Assembly (NCBI GenBank): GCA_003545705.1
Contig: QVLQ01000023.1
Coordinates: 62,001-126,000, forward strand
Source of the DNA: Acidomyces sp. 'richmondensis'
Taxonomy: Eukaryota > Ascomycota > Dothideomycetes > Mycosphaerellales > Teratosphaeriaceae
DNA: 64,000 nucleotides
Direction: 5' to 3'
Shown here: positions 11,940 to 23,630 of the stretch, one piece after another
Layout: every line of letters begins with the position of its first letter
Position numbering within the stretch: the first letter of the stretch is position 1
Notes under the pieces: model-generated
Told to the model about the DNA's origin: nothing
The model's database searches: none
Seen by the model: the letters and a program-made list of their open reading frames with translations, nothing else
Made by a program: the position numbers and the translations under genes

Positions 11940-13028
11940 TACTTCCTTTTCGAGTCCTTTAATTCTCTAGTTAATTATAAGGATTCGATTATATAATTTA
12001 GCGATTTGTTCTCTATATATATCCGCTTCCCGAAACTGTCCTTTCCTTCGAGCTTCTATACTCAAGGTTTGCTCTTGGCGTATTCGTGCGAAAAGTAAGT
12101 TTCGGAGGTTCCTTAGGAGTTGTATTCGCTCCCTTAGTTCTATTGTACTAGTTCCTATTATTATATTAAACTATCGTTACTACACCTTGTTTTTCGAGCG
12201 ATAGTTCTTCGCTATATAGCCCGTTTTGCTATAGGTATAGCACTTCAGTCCTTCTCGCTTTTTTATAGGGTAGGTTTTCCCTTTTTTGTCCGACCCTTTC
12301 TTAACCTTATAGGTTATATCGAGTTCTATCGGATCGCCTTTGTCGACCGGTATATTTCCCTTCGTAGTCTAGCTTCGTCGGGGTATATATCCGGCGCTTC
12401 CTCTTACTCGAGTATCGTAGCGTCTTTCTATGTTTCTCTCGTAAAGTTTATCATTAAGGTCGATAGCAGTTCTGATTAATTCGTCGAGGTCCTTGTTTGT
12501 CCTTCCGTCGCGTATTAGCTCATCCTTAACGCTGTCCTTTAGGCCTCGTCGGAACATGACCATTAAGGCGTTATCGTCCTATCCCGTAACCTGGGCGTAT
12601 TCTTAGAACTTAGCAGCGTATTCAGAGGCCGAGGTTTTTTGAGTTAGGTGTTGTATAACGCGTATAGCGACTTCCTTACTATTATGGATTCCGAAGATGG
12701 ATTCGATGACTCTGCTGAATTGTTTAAAGTCCGCAAAGATTCCTTCTTCGTCTTCCCTCTGGCGGAGGTACTTATCAAGGTACGGTTTAATCTAGTGCTG
12801 AGCCCTTCCCCGCAGATACGTCGTAGCGAAAAGTGTCTTATTCCTGGTGATATCGTTGAATAAGAAGTACAAGTTCATTTGATTAAGCCAGTTACTAAGC
12901 TTATAGCGATCTCCGTAATAGAAGTCCGGCTTAGCAACCTTAGACGTACTGTTGTTATCTGGGCGAGGGCGTGTCGGACCGCCTGCTTCACTAGGAGTGG
13001 GAGTCCTATACATGCCTGAGTTACTCAT
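11940..13028 (-). pseudogene. gag of chromovirus copy 2
   Basis: Starts MSNSGMYRTPTPSEAGG and is open to RAQH at 12792, where TAG replaces the Trp codon that copies 1 and 3 keep. The zinc knuckle ligands are changed to Tyr exactly as in copy 1. A further open piece spans 12563-12369. Confidence 0.9.
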
Positions 13029-13046
13029 TCTTAAGGGTGTTTAAAG

Positions 13047-13393
13047 TGTTATGTCTCTGTTAGTTACGTAATGATCAGATAACCTTAGAGTTACGTGGTT
13101 AGTACTCGTTTGAAGAGGAGTGTTAAGGCAGCGAAGTAGAAGCAGAAGTTGTTATTCTAACCAATAAGGTTAACAATTGAGTTGAATACGAAGTTGAAGC
13201 TTAAGGCTTCGTCTTCGATTCCTATATATTGTTCGTAATTCGTATAATCACCCTGATCACTACGATCACTTCGCGGGTGATCTAGTGATTATAGTGATTA
13301 CGGTGCTCGCTTCCTGATTGGTCCAGCCCTTTCAGCTTCCTTCCGTAAGGCGGGGTTTCGGTAAACCTTCCCTAATTGTCGTGACCCGTAACA
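13047..13393 (-). repeat. Chromovirus LTR 3, shared by copies 2 and 3
   Basis: 347 bp with TGTTA...TAACA termini. 5' LTR of copy 2, 3' LTR of copy 3. It is preceded and followed by the same internal junctions as LTR 2 (polypurine tract at 13394-13408, minus strand). Confidence 0.95.
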
Positions 13394-13553
13394 CTATCCC
13401 CCTTTTTAGTTAGCGCCGCCTCGGGCTAATATAGCGTCGTAGTGATACCTCTTCTGTAATCACCTTTCTTTCGTAATGCCTCTCCGTTACTATCGGTTAT
13501 AATCAGTTCGTCGAAAGCATCTTGCTTAGTGTATTAAGCGTAACGGAATTACA

Positions 13554-14078
13554 ATGCCAACCCCGTACGCCTATTGCAAATCCTACTAGCTCGATTGTAA
13601 GGTAGATCTTCGCTCTAGTCGTTATACGGAGTGCGTTCGCCGTATACGAAAATGCGACTTAGTAGTTACTCGTACTGAGTTTAATAAGCTCCGTTCGATA
13701 CGGTTACGGCTGAAAGAGCAGTTAGAGCGCGCGGAGGATAAGGAAGAGAAGTTGGTCGAGGAGCAGGAGGCGTTACTTACGAGGATTCGTACGTAGTAGG
13801 CTCGGATACGTCGGCTTCGGAAACAACTTCGCTTTTCCGAGAGATAAGAAGGCGCCGCTTTTAATAAGGAGCTAGCTTCTATCGAGGAGGCTGAAGAGCA
13901 GGAAAGAGTGCTGCTTGCTTCCTCCTCCGAGCCGGTGGAGGTTGAGCTCCCTACTTGTCCCCCTTAGCCCTTCGACGACTGTCTAATAATGAGTCCCTCT
14001 TAGTAGGCTGATCTCGCCGGTGTCGATTGGTCCTTTAATCTTAGTAGAACCTCTTTAGAAGTAGCTAGCAGTTCGTGA
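13554..14078 (+). pseudogene. Antisense Cys-rich/coiled-coil ORF, copy 3
   Basis: Same 174-codon frame as at 874-1398. It keeps CAG at codon 71 (13764) where copies 1 and 2 have TAG, and CAG at codon 116. It is therefore the least damaged of the three, though other in-frame TAG codons remain. Confidence 0.7.
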
Positions 14079-17000
14079 GATTTGTACGTAGTTCCTACGT
14101 ATTTTCCGAGTCTAGATATCCTTTCTACTTAATAAGGTAGTTCTAATTATTCTGTTCTAGGATCTTTTCAACCTCGAACTCGTTTTCCTCTTCTTCCTTA
14201 TAATAGAAGGTGTTTTGGCACGGTGTTTCCTAGTCTGCTAGTTCTAACAATGAGACGTGGAACATAGGGTGGATTTTTGCGTCTTTTAGGAGTGCAAGCC
14301 GATAATTTACCGGTCCCCTTTGTTCTTTAATCAAAAATGGTCCGACTTTAATATAATCCAGTTTCTTTAAGTTTCTTTTTGTCCTTAGGTTCTTAGTAAG
14401 TAAGTATACTTTATCCCCCTTTTTTAGCTAAGGTGCCTATTTTGATTGGTCGTTCGTAATCATTCTTTATTAGGTCTTTTGAATGTGTATACGGAGTTCG
14501 TTATAGAGACTTCGCATTTCCCCTAAAGCGACGAGAGCTCTTTGTGCATTTAGGTAGTTGCGTGGTTCTGTAAAGAGATTCGGGTGTTTCCTATAGTTAG
14601 AAAAGAATAGTATATATTGTATAGATTCGCTCTTTATGTTGTTAAGTGCAAGTTAAGCTATTAGTAGTAAGGAAACCTAATTATCTTATATATAGTTAAC
14701 GTAGTATCGTAGGTACGCTTCAAGCGTCTAATTTATTCGTTCTGTTTAACCGTCTGTCTATAGGTAGAACGAGGTTGACAGCTTATATCGAATACCGATT
14801 GATACAATAAGAGTTTTCTAGTAGTTTGAAGTAAAAAGTTTATCTCTATCTATAACAAACGAAGAGGGTATTCTATAATATTGTATAAGTCGGTCGATTA
14901 CTATCTAGGCGAGTTGTTCGGCAGTATACGCTTCCTTATACGGAATGAAATAGGTGTATTTTGTAAGTCGGTCTACGATAATAAGGATTAAGTTATAGAC
15001 TTCTCTAGTAACGTGATCGCTTAATAGCGGAAGTTTAATAATAAAGTCTATCGTTACTTCGTCCTATAGCTAAGCTAGTAGAGTATTCAGCTGAATATAT
15101 CCGTATTTAGTATATCTAGCTACTTTATTCTGTTGATAAGGTATACATTTTTTGATATATCGGGCAACTTTTTAGCGTATTAGTAAGAAGGTGAAGTTCC
15201 GTTGTATAAGTTCTACTGTTTTGTTTATTCCTAGGTATCCTCTTAATTTGTCGTTATAGTATTACTTAATATATTCTTGTTCGTTTTGAGGTTTAATATG
15301 AAGTTTCCCTTTATAGACTAGAAACTCCTCGTTTGTGTCTTATAGGATTGTGAGGACGTAGTTGAATTCTTTTGTATTTGCGCTTAGGCTGCTATCCTTG
15401 TTGATTTTGAGGATATTGTATCGTATCTGTTCTTTATCTTCTATATAGTTACTTCGTCTACTGAGAGCGTCGGCTCTCCCGTTGTCGCGTCCGGGTATAT
15501 ATCGGATCTCGAACTTGTATTGCCCTAGTTCTTCCGACTATCGCACTTGTCTTCGTCCGAGGACCTTAGCGGTCGTAAAGTATAAGAGGTTTTTATGGGT
15601 CCGTGAAGATGGTTAGTGCGGGTACTCCTTCTGCGTATACTCTCCAGTGTTTGAGAGCTGCAACGATAGCAAGTAACTCTTTGTTATGAATGTCGTAATT
15701 CTATTCTGCTAGCGTCATTTTCTTAGAATAGTAAGCGATAGGATGTCTTTTCCCTTCATGTTCTTGTGTGAGGCATGCGCCGATCGCAAGGTCCGAGGTA
15801 TCAGTTTCTATTTGCACTAGTTTAGTAGTGTCGAATATCTTGAGTGTAGGCGCGTTATATAAGGCTCGCTTAAGTTCTTCGAAAGCTTATTGTTGGGGTT
15901 TTTCCTACTGGAATGCCGTTCCTTTCTTAGTAAGGCGTATAAGTAGCTCGGCGATCTTTAAGTAGTTTTTTATAAACTTACGGTTGTAGTTTGCTAATCC
16001 TAAGAAGGCTTATACCTCCTTAACCGTTTTAGGTATTGGCCACTCTTATACTGCTCGTGTTTTGTCCGGGTCGATCTTAATACCGTTAGTTCCTATAATA
16101 AATCCTAAGAACTTGACCTCTTTCTTATAGAATTCGCACTTTTCCGGTACTACCTGTAAGTTTCGTTGTTTTAGTTTGTCGAATACGTTAGTAATATCTT
16201 GTATATATTGTTGTAGGGTTCCTGTAGTGTAGACTAGGATGTCGTTAAGGTATACGATAACTGTCTTGTCGAGGAATTCCCTAAGGGTGTCGTTTACTAG
16301 TTCTTGGTAGGTTGCTGGTACGTTAGTAAGTCCAAAAGGCATTACGAGCGTTTCGAAGTGTCCGTATCGAGTTCGAAATGCGGTTTTCCATTCGTCTCCT
16401 TCGGCTATCCGGATTAAGTTATATGCTGATCGTAGATCGATACTTGTGAACCACTGCGCCCGCGCTAATCGGTCTTAGAGTTCGCTAATGTTTGGGAGGG
16501 GGTATCGATTCTTGATAGTAATGGTATTAAGCTTCCGGTAATCGACGCAGAGTCGTAGCTTCCTATTCTTTTTAGGTACGAACAGAATTGGTGCCCCCTA
16601 CCGGGGATTCTGATCGTCGTATAAATCCTTTAGCGAGGTTTTCGTCCAACCATTCTCTTAGAGCCTGAAGCTCTTTTTCTGACAGCGTATATATTAGTCC
16701 GAATGTAGGTTCCTTTCCGGGTTGGAGGTTAATTCGGTAGTCCTACGGTTGGTGTTTAGGTAAGGCTTCTTTACCAACCTCTTCCTTAAAGAGCTACGCG
16801 TATTCTTTGTACTCTTCGGGGTATTCAAGTGGGGCGTGACTTCCACTTCTAACTCTCGCTTGTCGACCTGCTGGACCCTTAGCAGTGTCTGCGGAGATAG
16901 GGTTTCTTTGAAACCTCTGGTTCGATCTGGAATTAGAGTCTTGTGCTCCGTTCAATTCCCTTTTCTCATCTACCGTCGTCCTCTGTCGGCGTATAGGATT

Positions 17001-17402
17001 GATGTCGACTACGTAGTCGCATCTCTCAAAGTCGAGTACTCCTATCTTCCAATCGATGATTAGGTTGTGCTGCTTCAGCTAAGGGGTGCCTAGTACGATG
17101 TCGTATCTAGCTATTTCCACTACATCTAAGACAACCTCCTCGTAGTGCTGCTGAACAGCCATCGACAATAGTATTGTCTTATTGTCGACGTCGGGTAAGG
17201 GTGATCCGTCTACTGCGATCAGTTTATACCCCTTCTTTTTCTTACGGGTCGCGATCCCGTATCTATCGACGAGCCTCTTCGATATGAAGTTCCTACTAGC
17301 TCCGGAGTCGATTATAGCGTAGGTATCTATATCGCTATTCATTCGTATTTTGGTGCGGAATACTGGTGCCGATGATGCTAGAGCTTGTATGTTGTTGGCT
17401 TC
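14060..17402 (-). pseudogene. pol of chromovirus copy 3
   Basis: The best preserved RT palm/thumb of the array is open over 16342-16046 (MPFGLTNVPATYQELV ... YLNDILVY ... EKCEFYKKEVKFLGF), but the catalytic box is YLND. The protease is open over 17342-17079 with IIDSGASRNFISKRLV. The chromodomain is near 14070-14185. Several Gln and Trp codons lost in copies 1 and 2 are kept here. Confidence 0.92.
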
Positions 17403-18299
17403 CTATTGATCGCTCCTATCTCCAGGACCATCTAGTTTTTTGAAAGATCTCCAATGAGTTCTTACTACTCGTATATCGTAGATATAAAGTATCTTTCTAA
17501 TACGTTACATCGTTCTTTAATCTTATATCGTCTGTTCGCATTAAGCCGTTCTCGTTCTTCCTTTACCTCTTTAAGTCCGGTAGTATTACGGTCGATAGTT
17601 CGCTTCTATCGCTGGATATCTTATATCTTATCCAGTTGTTCCTTAATCCGCAGTATTAAACCCCTCATTCTTTGCGGAATGAAGATCCTATCTGGGGCGA
17701 CATATCCTCCTAGGAGGAACATGCTTCTAATAGGTAGTCGTTCCTAGATAAACTTCCTTGTACAAATTCCTTAGTTAGGTACGAGTAGGTATTACTAGAA
17801 TATAGATCGTAACTAATCCAATATCCGGTCGAAGTTTTCTCTATAAAGTAGTCTTCTTCCGTTTACTAAAGGAAAGGCTTCTTCGTATCTTCTAGCGATT
17901 TCGTAGAACATTTGCAAGATTTCCCGGTGCCCTATTACGGTAAAGTGCATTAGTACACTTTCACCTTCTTCTTCTTCCTCTAAGTCTTCGCTCTCCGAAC
18001 TTCCTTCCGGTAAGGGTCGTTCTTCTAGGTTCGCAGTTGGCGCCTCTCCTCCGGACTCTTCCGGGGTATCGGAGTCTTCGTAGTCCTTATTATTAGGAAA
18101 TTGGTCTATATCGAGTCTTTCAGTAATATTTAGTTCTCTATTTCCGAGTTCGGATTTGTTCTGCGATTGTCCTTCCTATAGCGGTGTCTCTCTGTCTTCG
18201 TTACATTCGTTTCTCTGAGAATAGTGACTATTATCCGACTTTTTAAGTATTATATTTAACTAGGTTTCTTCGTATATTAGTACTTCCTTTTCGAGTCCT

Positions 18300-19369
18300 T
18301 CAATTCTCTAGTTGATTATAAGGATTCGATTATATAATTCAGCGATTTGTTCTCCGTATATATCCGCTTCCCGAAACTGTCCTTTCCTTCGAGCTTCTAT
18401 ACTCAAGGTTTGCTCTTGGCGTATTCGTACGAAAAGTAAGTTTCGGAGGTTCCTTAGGAGTTGTATTCGCTCCCCTAGTTCTATTGTACCGGTTCCTATT
18501 GTTATATTAAACTGTCGTTGCTATACCTTGTTTTTCGAGCGATAGTTCTTCGCTATATAGCCCGTTTTGCTATAGGTATAGCACTTCAGTCCTTCTCGCT
18601 TTTTTATAGGGTAGGTTTTCCCTTTTTTGTCCGACCCTTTCTTAACCTTATAGGTTATATCGAGTTCTATCGGATCGCCTTTGTCGACCGGTGTATTTCC
18701 CTTCGTAGTCCAGCTTCGTCGGGATACATATCCGGCGCTTCCTCTTACTCGAGTATCGTAGCGTCTTTCTATGTTTCTCTCGTAAAGTTTATCATCAAGG
18801 TCGATAGTAGTTCTGATTAATTCGTCGAGGTCCTTGTTTGTCCTTCCGTCGCGTATTAGCTCATCCTTAACGCTGTCCTTTAGGCCTCGTCGGAACATGA
18901 CCATTAAGGCGTCATCGTCCTATCCCGTAACCTGGGCGTATTCTTGGAACTTAGCAGCGTATTCAGAGGCCGAGGTTTTTTGAGTTAGGTGTTGTATAAC
19001 GCGTATAGCGACTTCCTTACTATTGTAGATTCCGAAGATGGATTCGATAACTCTGCTGAATTGTTTAAAGTCCGCAAAGATTCCTTCTTCGTCTTCCCTC
19101 TGGCGGAGGTACTTATCAAGGTACGGTTTAATCCAGTGCTGAGCCCTTCCCCGCAGATACGTCGTGGCGAAAAGTGTCTTATTCCTGGTAATATCGTTGA
19201 ATAAGAAGTACAAGTTCATTTGATTGAGCTAGTCACCAAGCTTATGGCGATCTCCGTAATAGAAGTCCGGCTTAGCAACCTTAGACGCACTGTTGTTATC
19301 TGGGCGAGGGCGTGTCGGACCGCCTGCTTCACTAGGAGTGGGAGTCCTATACATGCCTGAGTTACTCAT
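18300..19369 (-). pseudogene. gag of chromovirus copy 3
   Basis: MSNSG start at 19369. Open pieces are 19219-18920 and 18904-18521; together they cover the Gag core and the knuckle region. The knuckle again reads CYTYSKTGYIAKNY. KFQEYAQ is intact here, whereas copies 1 and 2 have a stop at that Gln. Very few lesions separate this copy from an open gag. Confidence 0.92.
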
Positions 19370-19387
19370 TCTTGAGGGTGTTCAAAG

Positions 19388-19734
19388 TGTTATGTCTCTG
19401 TTAGTCACGTGATGATCAGATGACCTTAGAGTCACGTGGTTGGTACTCGTTTGAAGAGGAGTGTCAAGGCAGCGAAGTGGAAGCAGAAGTTGTTATTCCA
19501 ACCAATAAGGTTAACAATTGAGTTGAACACGAAGTTGAAGCTTAAGGCTTCGTCTTCGATTCCTATATATTGTTCGTAATTCGTATGATCACCCTGATCA
19601 CTACGATCACTTCGCGGGTGATCTAGTGATCATGGTGATCACGGTGCTCGCTTCCTGATTGGTCCAGCCCTTTCAGCTTCCTTCCGTAAGGCGGGGTTTC
19701 GGTAAACCTTCCCTAATTGTCGTGACCCGTAACA
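19388..19734 (-). repeat. Chromovirus LTR 4 (5' LTR of copy 3)
   Basis: 347 bp with TGTTA...TAACA termini. It is followed directly by GTCTG (19735-19739), the same five bases that precede LTR 1. Confidence 0.95.
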
Positions 19735-19759
19735 GTCTGTCTGTCTGTGTTCGCTGTGT

Positions 19760-19794
<35 letters not shown>

Positions 19795-19881
19795 GGAAAG
19801 CTCAGCTACCGTGGCGGGTGTGCCACCACCGCTTCCGCCTGCCGCCACAACCCAACCTGCCTGCGGTCAATCCCCACGACA
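19735..19881 (+). mobile_element. LTR-like sequence, right part of the split LTR
   Basis: Continues from 93-366 beyond the array: residual TGTC units, a (GT)n tract, then about 88 bp of GC-rich sequence ending CCCCACGACA. The 19794-19881 part is repeated in inverted orientation at 30798-30880, with a shared core on opposite strands such as GCTTCCGCCTGCCGCCA. Confidence 0.55.
19763..19793. repeat. (GT)n microsatellite
   Basis: About 15 uninterrupted GT units. The short ORFs over it are low-complexity artefacts. Confidence 0.95.
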
Positions 19882-20090
19882 GTAGGACTTGGTACTATAC
19901 AGTTATAGCTCCGGTGCGTTATAGAGCGCGCTTTTCTGTAGTCGTTTCCGTTATCGCCAGTTGTTATCTAAGGCTCTTGAACTGCTATAAGGTCTATATC
20001 CAGATCTCTAGCGTATTCTAGAGCCCCTTCCGTTGCTAAGGAGCTCCGGTTTACGTTTATTTGAAGGATTTTAAGATTCCTTTCTAACAT
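19882..20090 (-). pseudogene. Tad-like LINE copy A: ORF2 N-terminus (endonuclease)
   Basis: Minus-strand start MLERNLKILQINVNRS at 20090, followed by LDIDLIAVQEP, the Glu-containing motif of AP-type endonucleases that nick target DNA for LINE insertion. The reading ends at 19882, where the LTR-like sequence begins, so the 3' part of this copy is missing. The start lies 20 nt inside the end of ORF1, as in the copy at 63354-63373. Confidence 0.75.
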
Positions 20091-21029
20091 TTCTGATAGT
20101 TAGGTAGGTCTCGCAGTCCTTAGAGTCCGCCGTATGTTTGCCGCTACAGTTGAAGCACCTAGCCTTTATATATTAGCATAGCTCGGTTAATTTACAGGCT
20201 CCGCATTTGTATTGTTTTGAGCTATGTTCCTCGGCGTATAGACGGCATTTAATGTCCCTATGCCCGAAGCCTAGGTACCTAGAACATTGCGAGGTTCTAG
20301 GGGTCCGTAGCATCTTCTCAGCTTTAAGGCGGAGACCGGCAATTGATATACTATGTCGTATAACGGTGTTAGCCTCTTTTTTGGATTTAAAGGCTACTAT
20401 AACTGTGCCTGCTTATTGATTTTGCCGGCGTTCCTTAGATGTAAGCCAATAGGGAACCCCTACTGGCTCTAGGCCCTGGTTGAATGTCTTGATCTCGTCT
20501 ACGATGAGGTCCATTCCTCCTTCAGTATTGAACACTGAGGTAGGGGCTCCGTGTGTTAGCACTTTATGCCAGTTAGTGTTAGCTATAGCACTATCGGCTA
20601 TTAGAACACTCTGCTACTTGTTAAAGCTTGCTAGCACCCTACTGGCCGGGTACTCGTGTGTGAGGGTGAGGATAAGGTTTGGCTTCTCCTTATTTAGGGT
20701 CCAGCGGATAGAGGCAACTGCCGGTCCTCCTATCGCCTTATTTACCCTGTTCCTTAGGTTGAAGAAGTCAGCGCCTATATCTTTACTAGCTTCCCCTTTT
20801 AGGGAGACTACAATTGACTCAGTTTTTAACGTCTCCTTAGGGCTTGTTCTCTCGGCTTAGGATTGGTTGCTCCTCCCTACCTGTTGTATTACCGGATTGG
20901 TACCTAGCTTAGCTCTATCCTTTACTGCGTCAGCGTATATAGCTGTTTGGGTACGGATAGCGCTAGTAGCTGCCTTAGCAACTGCCGTAAGTTCGCTTGC
21001 TCTACTAGCAATGAGCTTAGTACTAGAGA
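20071..21029 (-). pseudogene. Tad-like LINE copy A: ORF1 C-terminal part
   Basis: Gag-like RNA-binding protein of the LINE. On the minus strand the frame includes IVVSLKGEASKDIGADFF. It ends in Cys knuckles (CSRYLGFGHRDIKC; KCGACKLTELC; ARCFNCSGKHTADSKDC) and a TAA stop at 20071. TAG codons interrupt it. At 21029 it is cut by the 3' tail of another LINE. Its N-terminal part lies at 26986-27320, so about 5.96 kb is inserted between. Confidence 0.8.
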
Positions 21030-23630
21030 TTGATTGATTATTCCATTTAACGTCCTATAGAAGTCTATGACTATGAAAGACGGCTCATTCTAGAGCGGTT
21101 TATATTTTTCCCATTTTATAATGCCAAATGTAGATAAGGAAATTGTGGGGCTTAAGAGCCCTAGGGGCGCGGAGCGCAATCAATCTGTATCCTCCTCTTC
21201 TTCCCTAGGTAGCCTGCTGAGGTGCCAACCCCTAGTAGCTATCCTAGTTGCATCTATAAAGTGACGCGTAAGCTTTCCGCCTTTTCTAGTATGTAGTAGT
21301 AGGGGAAGTGTTAGCGGTTTGACGTTGAGAGCGTCAAACTCCTTCCGCTCCTCCTTATATAACCTGCATTCTAGTAGTAGGTATCTAGGTGTCTCTTTCC
21401 TTAAGCACCTACACAAGTCATTCTCTGTATATCCAAGCTTATTTAAGTATCCTTTAATATATCTATGCCCTAGCTTAAGCTGGAAGAAGGCGCTATTAAC
21501 CTGACGGCTTACTCCCTGAGGTCCTAAAGAAGGCTGTAGGGTTAGCTTCCAATCGTAGAGTCGGCTATAGCTTAGCGGGTTGCCCTTAGGATCTAATATC
21601 TGTGTTGCCTTATATATATCTAGTAACCTTTTCCAATCGGCAACTGCCCAATTGTTAATTAGACGAATAACTAAGGTTCGAGCTTAAGTAGGTGTAGTTG
21701 TAGGTATAGGTGTAGTTCTAGGCGGCTAGGGCTCGCTAATCTGTCTTTGTCCATTTAGAGGTCCTCTAGGTTTCGGGGGTTCTGTGGGCTCTTTCCAGGG
21801 AGGGTTATGATAGGGGTTAAGCCGGGTGATATAGTGACAGAGGTTATCTTTATCCAGATAGTCTAGGTCCTCTATTAGCCTCTGAAGCTGTGTTGGTTTA
21901 GAGGATCTGTTAGATGCTCTAATAGCCTCAATCCGAGTCGTAATAGGGTGTTACTAATGTAGTTGTAGGCAGCGTAAGGCGTATAGGTATCGGGACCTAG
22001 TAAGCCGGATTGAGGGTGGTAGTAGGCTGGCCTCTACTTCACACGGTTGTGATGGCGCCGTCTTAAAAACTCCTAGGATTTTCTTAGTGGCCGCGTTTTG
22101 GATAGCCTATAAGGGCTTAGTCTATTCTGTTGATCCGTTAGACTATATAGGGGATCTATAGTCGGCAATACTGATAATGTACGTACGGTATAGTTCCCTT
22201 AGAGCTTTAGCGGATAGGCCCCTTCCGGTGTAAGCTAGTCTCTCTAGTCTCAAGAATGCTTGTCTTACCTATAATGCTCGTATTCGGATGTGTTCTTTAA
22301 AGGTTAAATAGGGGTCAAACTAGATCCCTAGCTAACGTACTGGTTTGAGCAATGGTTGAATAACCTCGTTGTTTGGGAGGGTAATAGAGGTATCCGATCC
22401 TTTCCCTTTTGTAAAGTGTAGGAGTTTGGTTTTCGCTAAGTCAAATTCAATAGCGTTCTCTTGCCCTAAGGTATATAACGTTTAAGTAGCTTGCTCTAAC
22501 AGTTTGGTATTCTTCCTTAGGCTTGATGAAGCCGTAATAAGGGCTATATCGTCAATATAGGATATAGGTTTAATTCTATCTAAATATAGGAATAAGTCCC
22601 TTATATAGATAAGGAATAGGATTAGCGATATAGGGCTCCCTTACGGTATTCCTATATTGATTGGCTTTGTATCTTCCGTGTTTCCGTTAAAAAATAATTT
22701 GAGCATCCTCTTACTTAGGAATAACCGAGTCTATAGTATTAGGGAGGCTAGTAGTCTTAGCTAGTATATAATCCCTAGCAGTTGTTCCTTAGCTACGTAG
22801 TTAAATGCTCCTTTAATATCGAGGAATAAGGTAGAGGTTTTAAGCCCTCTACTCCTATTAGCTTGTACTTCGTCCGTTAGTATAAATGCTACATCTATAG
22901 CGGACTTCTTCTTACGGCCCCCTAACTGCGAAGGATGTAGAAGGTCGGTAGTCTCAGCGAGGTATCCTAACCGCCTCGCGAGGATTCGCTCGCTTACCTT
23001 CCCAAGGCAGTTCAGGAGGGAGATAACCCTGTAAGCCTTAGGGATGGAATAGTCTGGTTTCCCTGGTTTCTTAAGGATAGCCCCAATAGCTTGTTTCCAC
23101 GCTCTCCTATATCTAATAGCGAGCTATATATATTGTAGAATATCTCGGGAATAGCGGCGTATGCCCTCGCAATTATTTCTTGTGTTATTGAGTCTGGCCC
23201 TGGTGTCTTGCCTTTAATAGCTGTATTGCTACAAGCATCTTGAAGTTCCTTAGATGAGAGCTTAGGCCACTTCCACTTAGGACTAGCTTTATACCTTTTC
23301 CACCGTATAGTTATACTAGTCGTAGGGGGATTTGGGAATAGTGCCGTCCTAAGGGCTTCACACTTGCCGTTAAAGGAATCCTGTCCGCTTATTGTCGGTA
23401 TTAGGCTGTTTTGGTTATCTTTAGTATAGGATATAGCCTTATATATAGTTGTAGGGTCCTCTCCCTCTAGGAATTTATTCCAGTAGTTCTGTTTAGCTGC
23501 TTTAATCGCTTAGAAGTAGGAATTCCTTACGGTCTTGTAGGATTCTCTATACTGGTTATCCTCAGGGATATCCTCCAGGTGCTTAGAACAGCGCCGAAGG
23601 GCTCGGTAGGCCTTATTATACGCCTTTCTA
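21030..23630 (-). mobile_element. LINE copy A2, 5'-truncated, minus strand
   Basis: It starts on the plus strand with a GATT-repeat tail (on the minus strand AATC-rich) and a 3' UTR. ORF2 C-terminus follows: stop at 21180, zinc-finger-like CRCLRKETPRYLLLEC at 21416-21370. RT then runs upward to the endonuclease-RT linker at 23630. Numerous TAG/TAA codons interrupt ORF2. It is truncated at its 5' side exactly where the plus-strand copy begins. Confidence 0.9.

Larger units (their letters stand above)
367..19734 (-). mobile_element. Tandem array of three Ty3/Gypsy chromovirus copies sharing four LTRs
   Basis: Structure LTR-internal-LTR-internal-LTR-internal-LTR. LTR starts lie at 367, 6706, 13047 and 19388, a spacing of 6339, 6341 and 6341 bp. 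All coding is on the minus strand: Gag, protease, reverse transcriptase, RNase H, integrase and a C-terminal chromodomain, the domain order of chromoviruses. The array as a whole is bounded by GTCTG on both sides, a candidate 5-bp target duplication, although it sits in a repetitive TGTC tract. All reading frames carry many TAG/TAA codons of the RIP type, so no copy can be autonomous. Confidence 0.95.

Noticed and set aside
19639..20021. ORFs with His-Thr or Cys-Val repeats
   Set aside because: Translation of the (GT)n microsatellite.
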